A DNA stretch of 64,000 nucleotides from Enterobacteriaceae bacterium LSJC7 (GCA_000302695.1 AMFN01000021.1:124001-188000); one strand, 5' to 3'. Positions 28,550 through 38,944 are shown, numbered from the stretch's first letter. Program-made: numbers and translations. The notes: a model not told the origin generated them from the letters alone.

Positions 28550-28811
28550 GCTGAACGGGATGAGTGCTTCCCTCAGGGCGCTGCACGCCAGTAACGCCCG
28601 CACGGTTGAGGTGTGCGAACTCTGTCGGTGATGGTATTATTCCGGCCGTGAATATTGGCAACGCAATCAGTTAGCAGGCGTTGCGGGTGGCGTGCTTACG
28701 GTTTGTACCTCCTTTCAAACAGGCGCGCAGCATCCAGTCTTTTCATACGCAGCGGCACTGCCAGCGGGCTGGTAACATCACACGTAAAAGTCCGCAGGTT
28801 TTCAGGTCGCT
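28550..28811. other. Intergenic region after cdh, no gene seen
   Basis: This is most of the 312-base gap between cdh and the transporter. I found no convincing reading frame or ribosome site, no clear cdh terminator and no repeat. The right end leads into the promoter of the transporter. Confidence 0.5.
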
Positions 28812-28840
28812 TTGATAATATTCGCGCCCATCAATAATAA
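28812..28840 (+). promoter_or_regulatory. Sigma-70 promoter of the DASS transporter
   Basis: TTGATA and TAATAA are separated by exactly 17 bases, close to the sigma-70 consensus. The predicted start at about 28847 leaves a very short leader (about 15 bases) containing TGGAG before ATG 28862. Confidence 0.6.
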
Positions 28841-28861
28841 AAATGCTCCCTGGAGACAGGC

Positions 28862-30166
28862 ATGTCCGAATTGCTGAACCATCCTTTGTTCTGGCCCACG
28901 CTGCTCATTCTGGTGACTATCGTGCTGTGGGCCACGTCGGCGTTGCCGGAATATCTCACCGCACTGCTGTTTTTCGCGGTAGCCATGGCCGGGAAAGTGG
29001 TGCCACCGCAGACGCTGTTCAGCGGCTTTGCCTCCTCCGCGTTCTGGCTGGTGTTCAGCGGTTTTGTGCTGGGGGTTGCGATACGTAAAACCGGGCTGGC
29101 GGACAGGGCAGCAAGGGCGCTGTCGGCGCGGCTTACTGACAGCTGGCCGCTGATGGTGGCGAGCATTGTGCTACTGAGCTATGCGCTGGCGTTTGTGATG
29201 CCGTCAAATATGGGGCGCATTGCGCTGCTGATGCCGGTGGTGGGCGCTATGGCCCGACGCGCCGGGATTGAAGAGGGCACACGCGCCTGGTTTGGTCTGG
29301 CGCTGGCGGTGGGTTTTGGCACCTTCCAGCTTTCTGCCACCATTCTGCCCGCCAATGTGCCGAATCTGGTGATGAGCGGTGCCACCGAAAGTTCGTGGGG
29401 CATCCATCTGAATTATCTGCCTTACCTGCTGCTGCACGCGCCGGTGCTGGGCATCCTTAAAGGACTGGTGCTGATTGGCTTGATTAGCTGGCTGTTTCCA
29501 GGTCACCCGAAACCGCCGCGCGCTCTGGAACCGTCTGCGCCGATGAGCGGGGATGAGAAGCGCCTGAGCTGGCTTCTGGCCGTCGTGCTGGGGCTGTGGG
29601 TCACGGAGAGCTGGCACGGCGTGGGGCCTGCCTGGGTTGGGCTGGCGGCGGCGTGTGTGACGCTGCTGCCGCGCGTGGGTTTTATCAACGGCGAGGAATT
29701 TGCCAGCGGTGTTAACGTGCGCACCTGTTTTTATGTCGCCGGTATTCTTGGCCTCGCGGCAGCGGTCACCCAGAGCGGGCTTGGCAACGCGGTAGGCGAG
29801 TGGCTGATGTCCGTCATGCCGCTGGACCCAGAGCGGCCGTTTACCAGCTTTGTGGCACTGACCGGCATTACCTCTGCGCTCAATTTTATTATGACGGCCA
29901 ACGGCGTCCCGGCGCTGTATACCACCTTTGCCGAGAGCTTTTCTGAGGCCAGCGGCTTCCCGCTGCTGTCGGTGATTATGATTCAGGTACTGGGCTATTC
30001 CACGCCGCTGCTGCCGTATCAGGCATCGCCCATTGTGGTGGCGATGGCGCTGGGCCGCGTTCCGGCGCGCCACGGCATTAAGCTGTGTCTGGTGCTGGCG
30101 CTGGTAACGTTTTTGCTGCTGCTGCCGCTCAATTACGGCTGGTTTAGCCTGCTCGGGAAGCTGTAG
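28862..30166 (+). CDS. SLC13/DASS-like anion permease
   Basis: Predicted inner-membrane transporter of 434 residues with about 11-12 hydrophobic segments. Features such as MPSNMGRIALLMPVVGAMA, LPANVPNLVMSGA and TANGVPALYTTFAES resemble the paired substrate hairpins of the divalent anion:sodium symporter (DASS/SLC13) superfamily; substrates there include dicarboxylates, citrate and sulfate. The actual substrate is not predictable here. It stands alone between cdh and tpiA with its own promoter and terminator. It is absent from this position in E. coli K-12, so it is probably an acquired or lineage-specific gene. Its base composition is not unusual. Assignment to another ion-transporter family is possible. 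Confidence 0.7.
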   Translation: MSELLNHPLFWPTLLILVTIVLWATSALPEYLTALLFFAVAMAGKVVPPQTLFSGFASSAFWLVFSGFVLGVAIRKTGLADRAARALSARLTDSWPLMVASIVLLSYALAFVMPSNMGRIALLMPVVGAMARRAGIEEGTRAWFGLALAVGFGTFQLSATILPANVPNLVMSGATESSWGIHLNYLPYLLLHAPVLGILKGLVLIGLISWLFPGHPKPPRALEPSAPMSGDEKRLSWLLAVVLGLWVTESWHGVGPAWVGLAAACVTLLPRVGFINGEEFASGVNVRTCFYVAGILGLAAAVTQSGLGNAVGEWLMSVMPLDPERPFTSFVALTGITSALNFIMTANGVPALYTTFAESFSEASGFPLLSVIMIQVLGYSTPLLPYQASPIVVAMALGRVPARHGIKLCLVLALVTFLLLLPLNYGWFSLLGKL

Positions 30167-30191
30167 TCAGCTGATGGTAAATAACAGGCAC

Positions 30192-30220
30192 AAAAAAGCC
30201 CCGCGTCGCGGGGCTTTTTT
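30192..30220. terminator. Bidirectional terminator between the DASS transporter and tpiA
   Basis: Stem AAAAAAGCCCCGCG/CGCGGGGCTTTTTT with a very short loop. The A-run and T-run make it usable from both sides of this convergent pair. Confidence 0.85.
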
Positions 30221-30237
30221 ACGTTAACGATAGGTCG

Positions 30238-31005
30238 TTACGCTTTTTTCGCTGCAGCCGCCGCTTTAATGATGGTTGCGAAGGCATCTGCTTTCAGGGA
30301 GGCACCGCCAACCAGTGCGCCGTCGATATCCGGCTGACCGAACAGTTCTGCCGCGTTGCCTGCGTTAACAGAGCCGCCGTACTGGATGATGACCTGCTCT
30401 GCCACTTTTGCGTCGGCTTTCGCGATGTGGTCACGGATGAATTTGTGAACCGCCTGCGCCTGCGCCGGGGTGGCAGATTTGCCGGTGCCGATAGCCCAGA
30501 CTGGCTCGTAAGCAATCACCGCGCCTTCGAACGCCGCTGCGCCCTGGGTTTTCAGTACTGCGTCAATCTGACGTGCGCATACCTCTTCGGTTTTGCCCGC
30601 TTCGTTTTCTGCTTCGGTTTCACCGATGCACAGCACCGGAACCAGGCCCTGCTCTTTCAGGATGGCGAATTTCTTCGCGATGAGCTCGTCAGACTCTTTG
30701 TGGTAAGTGCGACGCTCGGAGTGGCCGATGATGATGTATTTCGCGCCGATATCTTTAAGCATTTCTGCGGAGGTTTCGCCGGTAAACGCGCCAGACAGGT
30801 TCACGTCAATGTTCTGAGCGCCAAGCTCAATGTGGCTACCGCCCGCAACGTGTTTTGCCAGGTCCAGGTAAACGTCCGGCGGTGCAATCGCCACGCCACA
30901 GCCGTCAACGCCGGCCAGTTCTTTGCGAAGGCCAGCAATCAGTTCGTTAACCATGTGGCGGCTGCCGTTGAGTTTCCAGTTACCCATCACTAAAGGATGT
31001 CGCAT
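30238..31005 (-). CDS. tpiA: Triosephosphate isomerase
   Basis: Interconverts dihydroxyacetone phosphate and glyceraldehyde 3-phosphate; 255 residues as in E. coli. Active-site landmarks are the Lys in [12 protein letters not shown], the catalytic His in [11 protein letters not shown], the catalytic Glu in [14 protein letters not shown] (loop 6) and the phosphate loop [16 protein letters not shown]. It lies 103 bases downstream of yiiQ on the same strand. Confidence 0.98.
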   Translation of the reverse strand: MRHPLVMGNWKLNGSRHMVNELIAGLRKELAGVDGCGVAIAPPDVYLDLAKHVAGGSHIELGAQNIDVNLSGAFTGETSAEMLKDIGAKYIIIGHSERRTYHKESDELIAKKFAILKEQGLVPVLCIGETEAENEAGKTEEVCARQIDAVLKTQGAAAFEGAVIAYEPVWAIGTGKSATPAQAQAVHKFIRDHIAKADAKVAEQVIIQYGGSVNAGNAAELFGQPDIDGALVGGASLKADAFATIIKAAAAAKKA

Positions 31006-31108
31006 TTTAATTCTCCACGCAGAAAAGATATAAAAATGGCGCTGCCATGCGGCAGCACGAGCTGAGAAACAGTATAGAGATTATGCGTCTGAAAGGCTTT
31101 GCTTTTTA

Positions 31109-31702
31109 TCATTGATTGTTTTTAAGCGTCTCGGAAAGCGCGAGCTTAATCGGTTCAACGGCGAGGGTTAGCCCCTTTTCGCCATTATCTGCCACAACAT
31201 AGCGCACGGCGCCTTCGCTCTGGGTGTGATAGCCGAGCTTGTTGCCGGTGCTGAGTAGCTTGTTCAGGTGCTCCTGGCTTTGTGCCACCGACAGCCCCGG
31301 CGTAAAGGCGCGCAGCAGGGCCGCCATGTAACTACGCGCTTTCTCCTGGGCGGCCTTCTGCCCAGGTCCCTGAATAGGTAGCCAGGTTATCTGAATGCTT
31401 TTAATTTTTAGTGTGCCGCGCTCCAGCGCCGTAGAGGCATACAGGTTTTCGTTGATTTTGGTGGCGGCGCGGGTGAGATTGGCTTTCGCGCCGGGCATAC
31501 CAACGGCGCGGAATTCGTTGAGCGTCAGCTTTGGGTTGTCCTGATTAAACTTCTCACGGAACTGGCTAATGGTGACATCAAACGCGGGAGCGCCGGGCAG
31601 CAGATAAGGTGCGACCGGCGTTTTCTGCGCGCTGGCAGCGACCGCCTGGCCTGTTGTGATGAAAAAGGCTGTGATGAAAAGGGTAAAAATCCAGACTTTC
31701 AT
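31109..31702 (-). CDS. yiiQ: DUF1454 family exported protein YiiQ
   Basis: Uncharacterised exported protein, 197 residues (E. coli about 199). A signal peptide of about 22 residues (FTLFITAFFITTGQAVA) is followed by a DUF1454 domain with YLLPGAPAFDVTISQFREKF and a repeated Ala/Leu-rich helical middle. I chose ATG 31702 because it places the signal peptide at the N-terminus; an upstream frame extension is not conserved. It is divergent from yiiR. The function is unknown; only export to the periplasm is inferred. Confidence 0.9.
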   Translation of the reverse strand: MKVWIFTLFITAFFITTGQAVAASAQKTPVAPYLLPGAPAFDVTISQFREKFNQDNPKLTLNEFRAVGMPGAKANLTRAATKINENLYASTALERGTLKIKSIQITWLPIQGPGQKAAQEKARSYMAALLRAFTPGLSVAQSQEHLNKLLSTGNKLGYHTQSEGAVRYVVADNGEKGLTLAVEPIKLALSETLKNNQ

Positions 31703-31815
31703 TGTTATTGTCTCATTGCGTCTTACGTCTGCGATTAAAACGGCATCGGCCTGGCTTGTCAAAACCAGCACCAGTCGGGGTACACTACGTTCAGGAAAAT
31801 GATAAGGATAACCTC

Positions 31816-32238
31816 ATGACCATACAGCAGTGGCTGTTTTCTGTTAAGGGGCGTCTGGGGCGCCGTGATTTTTGGATCTGGATAGGGCTGTGGCTGTGTG
31901 CGATGGCGCTGTTGTTTACCTTTGCGGGCAGCAACTGGATTAGTACACAAACGGCGGCGTTTATTCTGGTGTGCCTGATGTGGCCAACGGCAGCGGTTAT
32001 CGTTAAGCGGCTGCATGACAGAGGCAAATCTGGTGCCTGGGCGCTACTGGTGGTGCTGGCGTGGATGCTGCTGGCGGGTAACTGGGGCGGCGTGCTGCCA
32101 GGTATCTGGCACTGGGCAGTGGGTAATTTGCTGCCCACTATCATTCTGGTCATGATGCTGCTCGACCTGGGCGCCTTTGTTGGCACCCAGGGCGAAAACA
32201 AATACGGTAAAGCGACGCTGGAAGTGAAGTACCGTTAA
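31816..32238 (+). CDS. yiiR: DUF805 family inner-membrane protein YiiR
   Basis: Small membrane protein of 140 residues with about four hydrophobic stretches. It starts with the DUF805 signature GRLGRRDFWIWIGLWL and contains VKRLHDRGKSGAWALLVVLAW, also typical of the family; the tail NKYGKATLEVKYR is hydrophilic. ATG 31816 follows AAGGAT. The stop is two bases from the convergent fpr stop. In E. coli K-12 yiiS and uspD lie between yiiR and fpr; they are missing here. The role is unknown. Confidence 0.9.
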   Translation: MTIQQWLFSVKGRLGRRDFWIWIGLWLCAMALLFTFAGSNWISTQTAAFILVCLMWPTAAVIVKRLHDRGKSGAWALLVVLAWMLLAGNWGGVLPGIWHWAVGNLLPTIILVMMLLDLGAFVGTQGENKYGKATLEVKYR

Positions 32239-32240
32239 GT

Positions 32241-32987
32241 TTACCAGTAATGTTCGGCGGTGATGTGGCCGGGGCGTCGGCGCAGATGTTTGGTCATCTC
32301 CCGGCTGTCTTTGAGAAGCTGTGTGGTATCGCGCACCATTTGCGGGTTGCCGCACAGCATCACGTGGCTGTTTTGCGCGCTCATGCTTAATCCCACCGCG
32401 TTTTCCAGTTCGCCGCTGGCAATAAGGGCCGGTACGCGCCCGTGCAGCGAGCCTGCCACCTGCTCGCGGCTGGCAACGGTCTGGATGCGCAGTTTGCCCT
32501 GGTACTGTTCCTGTAGCTCAAGCATCAGCGGCAGGTAGCTGAAGTCAAAGGCGTAACGCGCAGCGTGCACCAGCACAATATTTTCAAAGCGTTCCAGCCC
32601 CTCGCCCTGTTGCAGAATCGACAGATAAGGGCCAATGGCGGTGCCGGTCGCGAGCATCCACAGCGTCTGGCAGTCGGGGACTTCGTCCAGCACAAAGAAG
32701 CCGCTGGCATCGCGCACCACCTGCACCTCGTCGCCAGGCTGCATGGCATGCAGGCGTGGGCTGAGTTTGCCGTCTGGCACCGTCACCAGGTAAAACTCCA
32801 GCTCGTTGCTGTTGGGGGCGTTAACGTAGGAATAGGCGCGCTGAACGCGCTCGTCGTCGATTTCCAGCCCCAGTTTGGTGAACTGTCCGGCGGTAAACGG
32901 CGTGACATCAGCGTGAACGGTGAGACTAAACAGTGCATCGGTCCAGTGCTGGACCCGGGTAACTTTACCGCTGACCCAATCTGCCAT
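32241..32987 (-). CDS. fpr: Ferredoxin/flavodoxin-NADP+ reductase
   Basis: FAD enzyme that reduces flavodoxin or ferredoxin with NADPH, supporting anaerobic radical enzymes and oxidative-stress defence. The 248 residues equal the E. coli length. The FAD motif RAYSYVNAPNSNELEFYLVT, the pyrophosphate-binding MLATGTAIGPYLSIL, MLCGNPQMV and the C-terminal AEHYW are all present. It is convergent with yiiR. The E. coli gene is SoxS-regulated, which I could not verify here. Confidence 0.97.
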   Translation of the reverse strand: MADWVSGKVTRVQHWTDALFSLTVHADVTPFTAGQFTKLGLEIDDERVQRAYSYVNAPNSNELEFYLVTVPDGKLSPRLHAMQPGDEVQVVRDASGFFVLDEVPDCQTLWMLATGTAIGPYLSILQQGEGLERFENIVLVHAARYAFDFSYLPLMLELQEQYQGKLRIQTVASREQVAGSLHGRVPALIASGELENAVGLSMSAQNSHVMLCGNPQMVRDTTQLLKDSREMTKHLRRRPGHITAEHYW

Positions 32988-33060
32988 AGATTGCTCCTGA
33001 ATTAACTCTTATTTAACTAATAATTAACTTTATCGCTATCTTGCAGAGACTGGCGGGGTA

Positions 33061-33084
33061 TTTCCAGCCCATGCGGGCTGGAAA
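33061..33084. repeat. Perfect hairpin downstream of glpX
   Basis: Arms TTTCCAGCCC and GGGCTGGAAA with loop ATGC. It lies 24 bases after the glpX stop and upstream of fpr. No T-run follows on the glpX strand, so it may protect the 3' end of the glpFKX mRNA or assist Rho rather than act as a classical terminator. Confidence 0.55.
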
Positions 33085-33107
33085 GCTCAATCGGACAAAT
33101 GACCGCG

Positions 33108-34118
33108 TTACAGAATGTGCAGCTGTACGTTGGCGTCCTTGCGGTCCAGATAATGGATAGATTTGATGCGGCGAATGGTGCGGGATTTGCCGCGAATCAA
33201 CAGCGTTTCTGTGGTCGCGATATTGCCCTTACGGCTGATGCCCTCCAGCAGGTCGCCTTTGGTGATGCCGGTAGCGGAGAAGATAACGTTATCGCTGCGC
33301 GCCATGTCATCAAGTTTCAGTACATTGCCTGCGGTGATGCCCATCTCAGCACAACGCGCCAGTTCTTGCGCACCAATACGGCGGTTCTCTTCGCTGTCGC
33401 CTTTCACCTCGTGGCGCGCCAGCAGGCGGCCCTGCATGTCGCCGTCCATCGCGCGGATAACCGCAGCGGATACCACGCCTTCCGGCGCACCGCCAATGCC
33501 GTACAGCACATCGACTTCGCTGTCAGGCATACAGGTGAGAATGGACGCTGCCACGTCGCCATCGGGAATCGCAAACACGCGCACGCCAAGCTGCTGCAAC
33601 TGCGCAATCACCGCGTCGTGACGCGGCTTAGCCAGTATGGTAACGGTCAGTTCGTTAAGCGGTTTGTCGAGCGATGCCGCCACCCGCGCCAGGTTTTCTG
33701 CCAGCGGCAGATTGAGGTCGATACAGCCTTTCGCACCAGGGCCGACAATCAGCTTTTCCATATACATATCCGGTGCGTTCAGAAAGCAGCCGCGATCGCC
33801 CACCGCCATGACCGCCAGCGCGTTGGCCTGGCCCATAGCCGTCATACGCGTGCCTTCAATCGGGTCTACCGCGATATCCACCGCATCGCCCTGGCCGGTG
33901 CCGACCTGCTCGCCGATGTACAACATAGGCGCTTCGTCGATTTCACCTTCGCCAATCACAATCTGGCCGTTAATGTTGACCTGGTTGAGCATGATGCGCA
34001 TGGCGTTAACGGCGGCACCGTCGGCGGCATTTTTATCGCCACGGCCCAGCCATTTGTAACCCGCCAGCGCAGCAGCTTCGGTGACGCGTGAAAATTCGAT
34101 CGCAAGTTCTCGTCTCAT
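33108..34118 (-). CDS. glpX: Class II fructose-1,6-bisphosphatase
   Basis: Manganese-dependent fructose-1,6-bisphosphatase of 336 residues, the E. coli length. The lithium-sensitive phosphatase motif DPIEGTRMTAMG and the metal ligands in IGEGEIDEAPML are intact, followed by YGIGGAPEGVVSAAVIRAM. It is the last gene of glpF-glpK-glpX, 117 bases after glpK. This links glycerol catabolism to gluconeogenesis. Confidence 0.97.
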   Translation of the reverse strand: MRRELAIEFSRVTEAAALAGYKWLGRGDKNAADGAAVNAMRIMLNQVNINGQIVIGEGEIDEAPMLYIGEQVGTGQGDAVDIAVDPIEGTRMTAMGQANALAVMAVGDRGCFLNAPDMYMEKLIVGPGAKGCIDLNLPLAENLARVAASLDKPLNELTVTILAKPRHDAVIAQLQQLGVRVFAIPDGDVAASILTCMPDSEVDVLYGIGGAPEGVVSAAVIRAMDGDMQGRLLARHEVKGDSEENRRIGAQELARCAEMGITAGNVLKLDDMARSDNVIFSATGITKGDLLEGISRKGNIATTETLLIRGKSRTIRRIKSIHYLDRKDANVQLHIL

Positions 34119-34235
34119 GGTAATCCCGGTTGTAAATAATAAACTGCCGGGGATTTTAGCACAGCGCGAGGACAGAGGCGGGCCGTTACGCCCGTTGGAA
34201 GTGAAGGAGCGCGGTGACCCGCGCTCCCTGGTGGG

Positions 34236-35765
<1,530 letters not shown>

Positions 35766-35769
35766 TCAG

Positions 35770-36618
35770 TTACAGCGATGCTTTGTGCTGTGCGCCTGTA
35801 GACGCATCACTCTTTGGCTCGGCAGGTGCGGCGCTACCGGGCAGGTGTGGGCTAATCAGCTTACGATAGCTAAAGGCACCCAGGATTGCACCGCACAGCG
35901 GGCCGAACAGGGGGACGAGGACGTAAGGAATATCCTTACCGCCGGTAAAGGCCACATTGCCCCAACCTGCCAGCCAGGCGAAGGTTTTCGGACCAAGGTC
36001 ACGCGCCGGGTTCATCGCAAAGCCGGTGAGCGGCCCCATAGAGGCACCGATAACCGCAATCAGCAGACCAATCAGCAGCGGTGCCAGCGGGCCGCGCGGC
36101 AGACCGTTGCCATCGTCGGTTAGCGCCATAATGACGCCCATCAGTACGGCGGTAATCACCAGTTCAACGGCAAAAGCCTGCATGAGATTGATGTGTGGGT
36201 GAGGGTAGGTAGAAAAAATACCGGCCAGGTCGAGACTGTCTACACTGCCACGCACCATCTGGTGTGTGTGCTCGTAGTCGAAGAAAAGGTTGTAATAAAG
36301 CCCGTAAACTAATGCAGCGGCACAAAATGCGCCCGCAAACTGAGAAATGGCGAACGGTAACACTTTCCGCTTGTCAAAACCGGCAAACAACCACAGCGCC
36401 ACCGTGACGGCAGGGTTGAGGTGTGCGCCTGATACGCCAGCGGTCAGATAAATAGCCATTGCCACACCCAGACCCCAGATGATGCTGATTTCCCACTGGC
36501 CGAAGGTGGCACCGGCCACTTTCATGGCAGCAACGCAGCCCACGCCAAAGAAAATCAGCAGTCCTGTGCCGAGAAACTCCGCAATGCACTGGCCTTTTAA
36601 CGTTGTTGTTTGACTCAT
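35770..36618 (-). CDS. glpF: Glycerol facilitator (aquaglyceroporin)
   Basis: Inner-membrane channel for glycerol of 282 residues, with six membrane helices and two half-helices. Both NPA motifs are present: SGAHLNPAVTVAL and TGFAMNPARDLGP, the latter in the NPARD form with the selectivity-filter arginine. It is the first gene of the glpFKX operon. The 443-base gap to the divergent zapB contains GlpR- and CRP-like sites. Confidence 0.98.
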   Translation of the reverse strand: MSQTTTLKGQCIAEFLGTGLLIFFGVGCVAAMKVAGATFGQWEISIIWGLGVAMAIYLTAGVSGAHLNPAVTVALWLFAGFDKRKVLPFAISQFAGAFCAAALVYGLYYNLFFDYEHTHQMVRGSVDSLDLAGIFSTYPHPHINLMQAFAVELVITAVLMGVIMALTDDGNGLPRGPLAPLLIGLLIAVIGASMGPLTGFAMNPARDLGPKTFAWLAGWGNVAFTGGKDIPYVLVPLFGPLCGAILGAFSYRKLISPHLPGSAAPAEPKSDASTGAQHKASL

Positions 36619-36701
36619 AATCAGGGTCCTGAAGGCAAAAAAAGCAAGTTGTTGTTAAGTACAGCATCCTTGTGACCTTATGCCTGTCGGCATAGTGTTA
36701 A

Positions 36702-36719
36702 TTTATCGTTAACGAGCAA
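36702..36719. promoter_or_regulatory. Candidate GlpR operator upstream of glpF
   Basis: TTTATCGTTAACGAGCAA resembles the GlpR operator consensus built from ATGTTCG/CGAACAT half-sites around a TA-rich centre, with about 12 of 18 positions matching. It lies 84 bases before glpF. The E. coli operon has several such operators. The call is by eye only. Confidence 0.45.
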
Positions 36720-36745
36720 AAACGAGAAATTTCGAAATTAAAAGT

Positions 36746-36761
36746 TGTGTGTCGCGTCATA
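36746..36761. promoter_or_regulatory. Candidate CRP site in the glpF-zapB gap
   Basis: TGTGT-GTCGCG-TCATA matches the CRP consensus TGTGA-N6-TCACA at 8 of 10 positions. Position about 130 bases before glpF is compatible with activation of the glpFKX operon. The call is by eye. Confidence 0.45.
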
Positions 36762-36829
36762 AAAATGCGCGTTTTCGCGCTGTGAGGTGGAAATACCTGG
36801 GCATAAATGTGTGAGGAGACGCGCATTTT
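36762..36829. repeat. Spaced inverted repeat with nested direct repeats in the glpF-zapB gap
   Basis: AAAATGCGCGT (36762-36772) and its exact complement ACGCGCATTTT (36819-36829) are 46 bases apart. Inside them TGTGAGG occurs twice in the same orientation, at 36781 and 36810. The remaining 230 bases up to zapB show no reading frame I can support and presumably hold the zapB promoter. Confidence 0.6.
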
Positions 36830-37061
36830 GTTCTCTTTTGTTAATTCGGTTTGCGCGAGGTGCGGGCGCGAGAGTTTCAGCATTGACCGAAAATAGAGAC
36901 AAACCGCAAACAGCGCGGTGCGCCGCTGGACAGCGGATGCCACGCTCCATACAATCGGACACATACGTAGTGCGCGCGAGTTATTTAGGGCGCGGCTCAT
37001 GTTCGTGACGAAGAATGCCCTGTTGTGAAGGGTATCTGCGCCTTGCAATGTCAGGAGAGGT

Positions 37062-37310
37062 ATGACGATGTCATTTGAAGTGTTTGAGAAACTGGAAGCC
37101 AAAGTACAGCAGGCGATTGATACTATTACGTTGCTGCAAATGGAAATCGAAGAACTGAAAGAGAAGAATGGCAGCCTGGCGCAGGAAGTTCAGCAGGCGC
37201 AGGGTGGCCATGAAGCACTGGAGCGTGAGAACGCGCAGCTGCGTGAGCAGCACAACGTGTGGCAGGAACGCCTGCAGGCGCTGCTGGGCAAAATGGACGA
37301 CGTGAACTGA
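37062..37310 (+). CDS. zapB: Cell division protein ZapB
   Basis: Small coiled-coil protein that binds ZapA and helps order the FtsZ ring at mid-cell. The 82-residue product is one continuous heptad-rich helix ([20 protein letters not shown] to the C-terminus), nearly identical in its first half to E. coli ZapB. The ATG at 37062 has AGGAGAGG upstream; an alternative Met lies two codons later. It is transcribed alone, divergent from glpF, and ends at a bidirectional terminator. Confidence 0.96.
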   Translation: MTMSFEVFEKLEAKVQQAIDTITLLQMEIEELKEKNGSLAQEVQQAQGGHEALERENAQLREQHNVWQERLQALLGKMDDVN

Positions 37311-37324
37311 TTGTCCTTTCGCAA

Positions 37325-37355
37325 AAAATAAAGGCGCCTTCAGGCGCCTTTATTG
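37325..37355. terminator. Bidirectional terminator between zapB and rraA
   Basis: Stem AATAAAGGCGCC/GGCGCCTTTATT with a TTCA loop and flanking A- and T-rich tracts, between two convergent genes. Confidence 0.8.
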
Positions 37356-37366
37356 TTTCTGGCAGG

Positions 37367-37852
37367 TTATTCGATATCCAGTGGGTCTTCAGACAGAATA
37401 ATGCCGGTATTGTCGGCGTACAGATGGTCGCCGGAGAAGAAGGTGACACCGCCAAAGTTGACGCGCACATCGCTCTCTCCCACGCCTTCGCCTGCGGCAC
37501 CGGCCGGAATAGCGGCGATGGCCTGGATGCCGATATCCAGCTCCTCCAGGTCGTCCACATGGCGCACCGCGCCGTAGCAGACAATGCCTTCCCACTCGTT
37601 TTGTACCGCCAGACGCGCCAGGTCTGCGTCGATTAAAGCGCGTCGCATAGAACCGCCGCCGTCTACAAGCAGGATGCGCCCGCGGCCGTTCTCTTCAAGC
37701 ATCTCATACAGCAACCCGTTATCTTCAAAGCATTTTACTGTGATGATTTGCCCGCCAAACGACGATCGTCCGCCAAAGTTAGAGAACAGCGGTTCCACTA
37801 CGTTGACATCTTCCTGGTAGATGTCGCAAAGCTCGGAAGTATCGTATTTCAT
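37367..37852 (-). CDS. rraA: Ribonuclease E inhibitor RraA
   Basis: Trimeric ring protein that binds RNase E and lowers mRNA decay. The 161 residues equal the E. coli length. Landmarks are [60 protein letters not shown] and [17 protein letters not shown]. The fold resembles a methyltransferase or aldolase, but without the usual catalytic set. It lies 92 bases downstream of menA. Confidence 0.97.
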   Translation of the reverse strand: MKYDTSELCDIYQEDVNVVEPLFSNFGGRSSFGGQIITVKCFEDNGLLYEMLEENGRGRILLVDGGGSMRRALIDADLARLAVQNEWEGIVCYGAVRHVDDLEELDIGIQAIAAIPAGAAGEGVGESDVRVNFGGVTFFSGDHLYADNTGIILSEDPLDIE

Positions 37853-37944
37853 AGGCTTAACATTCAGTTGCTGCTGGAGTAGTCAGTATATCGCTTAAAG
37901 TTCACTCCAGGCAAAGCCATCGATGGCGAATTGATATACATCAG

Positions 37945-38874
37945 CTAAATATGTTGGCCTGAAAGTAAGATTCCGATGCAAAACAGGATATTAACCAGCA
38001 ACGCGCCTTTGACCGTGCGCTCCAGCATCGGGCGCATCGCCGCAGGGGTTTTCTCGTTGAGCACGAAACGCGCCTGTTTGAGTAACAGCGGCGCGCTGAG
38101 AATAAACAGCCAGCCCCACAAACTGTTAAGCCAGATGAGGTTAAACAGCGCCAGGCACACCAGCGAGCCTACCAGCAATATCGCGTGATACTGGCGCGCC
38201 GTTTCCGGCCCCAGGCGCACTGCAAGGGTGTTTTTGCCGTTCTCTCTGTCGCTGTCAATGTCGCGCAGGTTATTGATGTTCAGCACCGCCGTTGCCAGCA
38301 GGCCGCAGGCGGTGGCCGGTAAAAACACCGACAGCGCCAGCGTGTGCGTTTGCAGATACCAGCTGCCCACCACGCTCAACCAGCCGAAGAAAAGCAATAC
38401 CGAAATATCCCCAAGGCCCATATAGCCGTAAGGGCGCGTGCCAACGGTGTAGGTAATGGCGGCAACAATAGACAGCAGGCCGAGCAGCAAAAAGCCGAGG
38501 AAATCAGCAAAGTCTTTGCAGGCAACCAGCACCAGCGCCAGCCCTGACAGGCAGATAAGCACTACCACAATGGCCAGGGCGACTTTCATTTGCGCCTGGG
38601 TAATGGCGCCTTTTTGCATACCGCGCAGCGGCCCGAGGCGATCGGGCTTATCGCTGCCTTTGACTGCATCGCCGTAGTCGTTTGCCAGGTTAGAAAGGAT
38701 TTGCAGCAGTCCGGCGGTTAACAGCGCCAGCACAGCGATGGCCGGGTTAAAAAAACCCTGCCACCAGGCCAGCGCATTGCCGACCACAATCGAGGCAAAG
38801 GCCAGCGGCAGCGTGCGTGGGCGCAGGCTTTCCAGCCACGCGCGGGTCGGACTTATCGGTTGCGATTCAGTCAT
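37945..38874 (-). CDS. menA: 1,4-dihydroxy-2-naphthoate octaprenyltransferase
   Basis: UbiA-family membrane prenyltransferase that joins the isoprenoid chain to DHNA in menaquinone synthesis. The 309 residues match the family (308 in E. coli) with eight to nine membrane segments. Aspartate-rich motifs for the diphosphate are NDYGDAVKGSDKPDRLGP and NINNLRDIDSDRENGKNTLA. ATG 38874 gives the conserved N-terminus; an extension of five codons is possible. It follows hslU across a terminator. Confidence 0.96.
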   Translation of the reverse strand: MTESQPISPTRAWLESLRPRTLPLAFASIVVGNALAWWQGFFNPAIAVLALLTAGLLQILSNLANDYGDAVKGSDKPDRLGPLRGMQKGAITQAQMKVALAIVVVLICLSGLALVLVACKDFADFLGFLLLGLLSIVAAITYTVGTRPYGYMGLGDISVLLFFGWLSVVGSWYLQTHTLALSVFLPATACGLLATAVLNINNLRDIDSDRENGKNTLAVRLGPETARQYHAILLVGSLVCLALFNLIWLNSLWGWLFILSAPLLLKQARFVLNEKTPAAMRPMLERTVKGALLVNILFCIGILLSGQHI

Positions 38875-38889
38875 GGTTCTCGTCAGCAA

Positions 38890-38914
38890 TAAAAAATGGG
38901 GGCACTGGCCCCCA
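38890..38914 (-). terminator. hslVU rho-independent terminator
   Basis: On the minus strand the stem ATGGGGGC/GCCCCCAT is followed by six Ts. It lies 31 bases after the hslU stop. Confidence 0.8.
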
Positions 38915-38944
38915 TCGAATATGATGAAAATGCGTTGAGCGCGA

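Noticed and set aside
33099-34091. A 330-codon open frame antisense to glpX
   Set aside because: It fully overlaps glpX with identifiable active-site motifs; the antisense product is His/Ala/Arg-rich and resembles no protein family I know.
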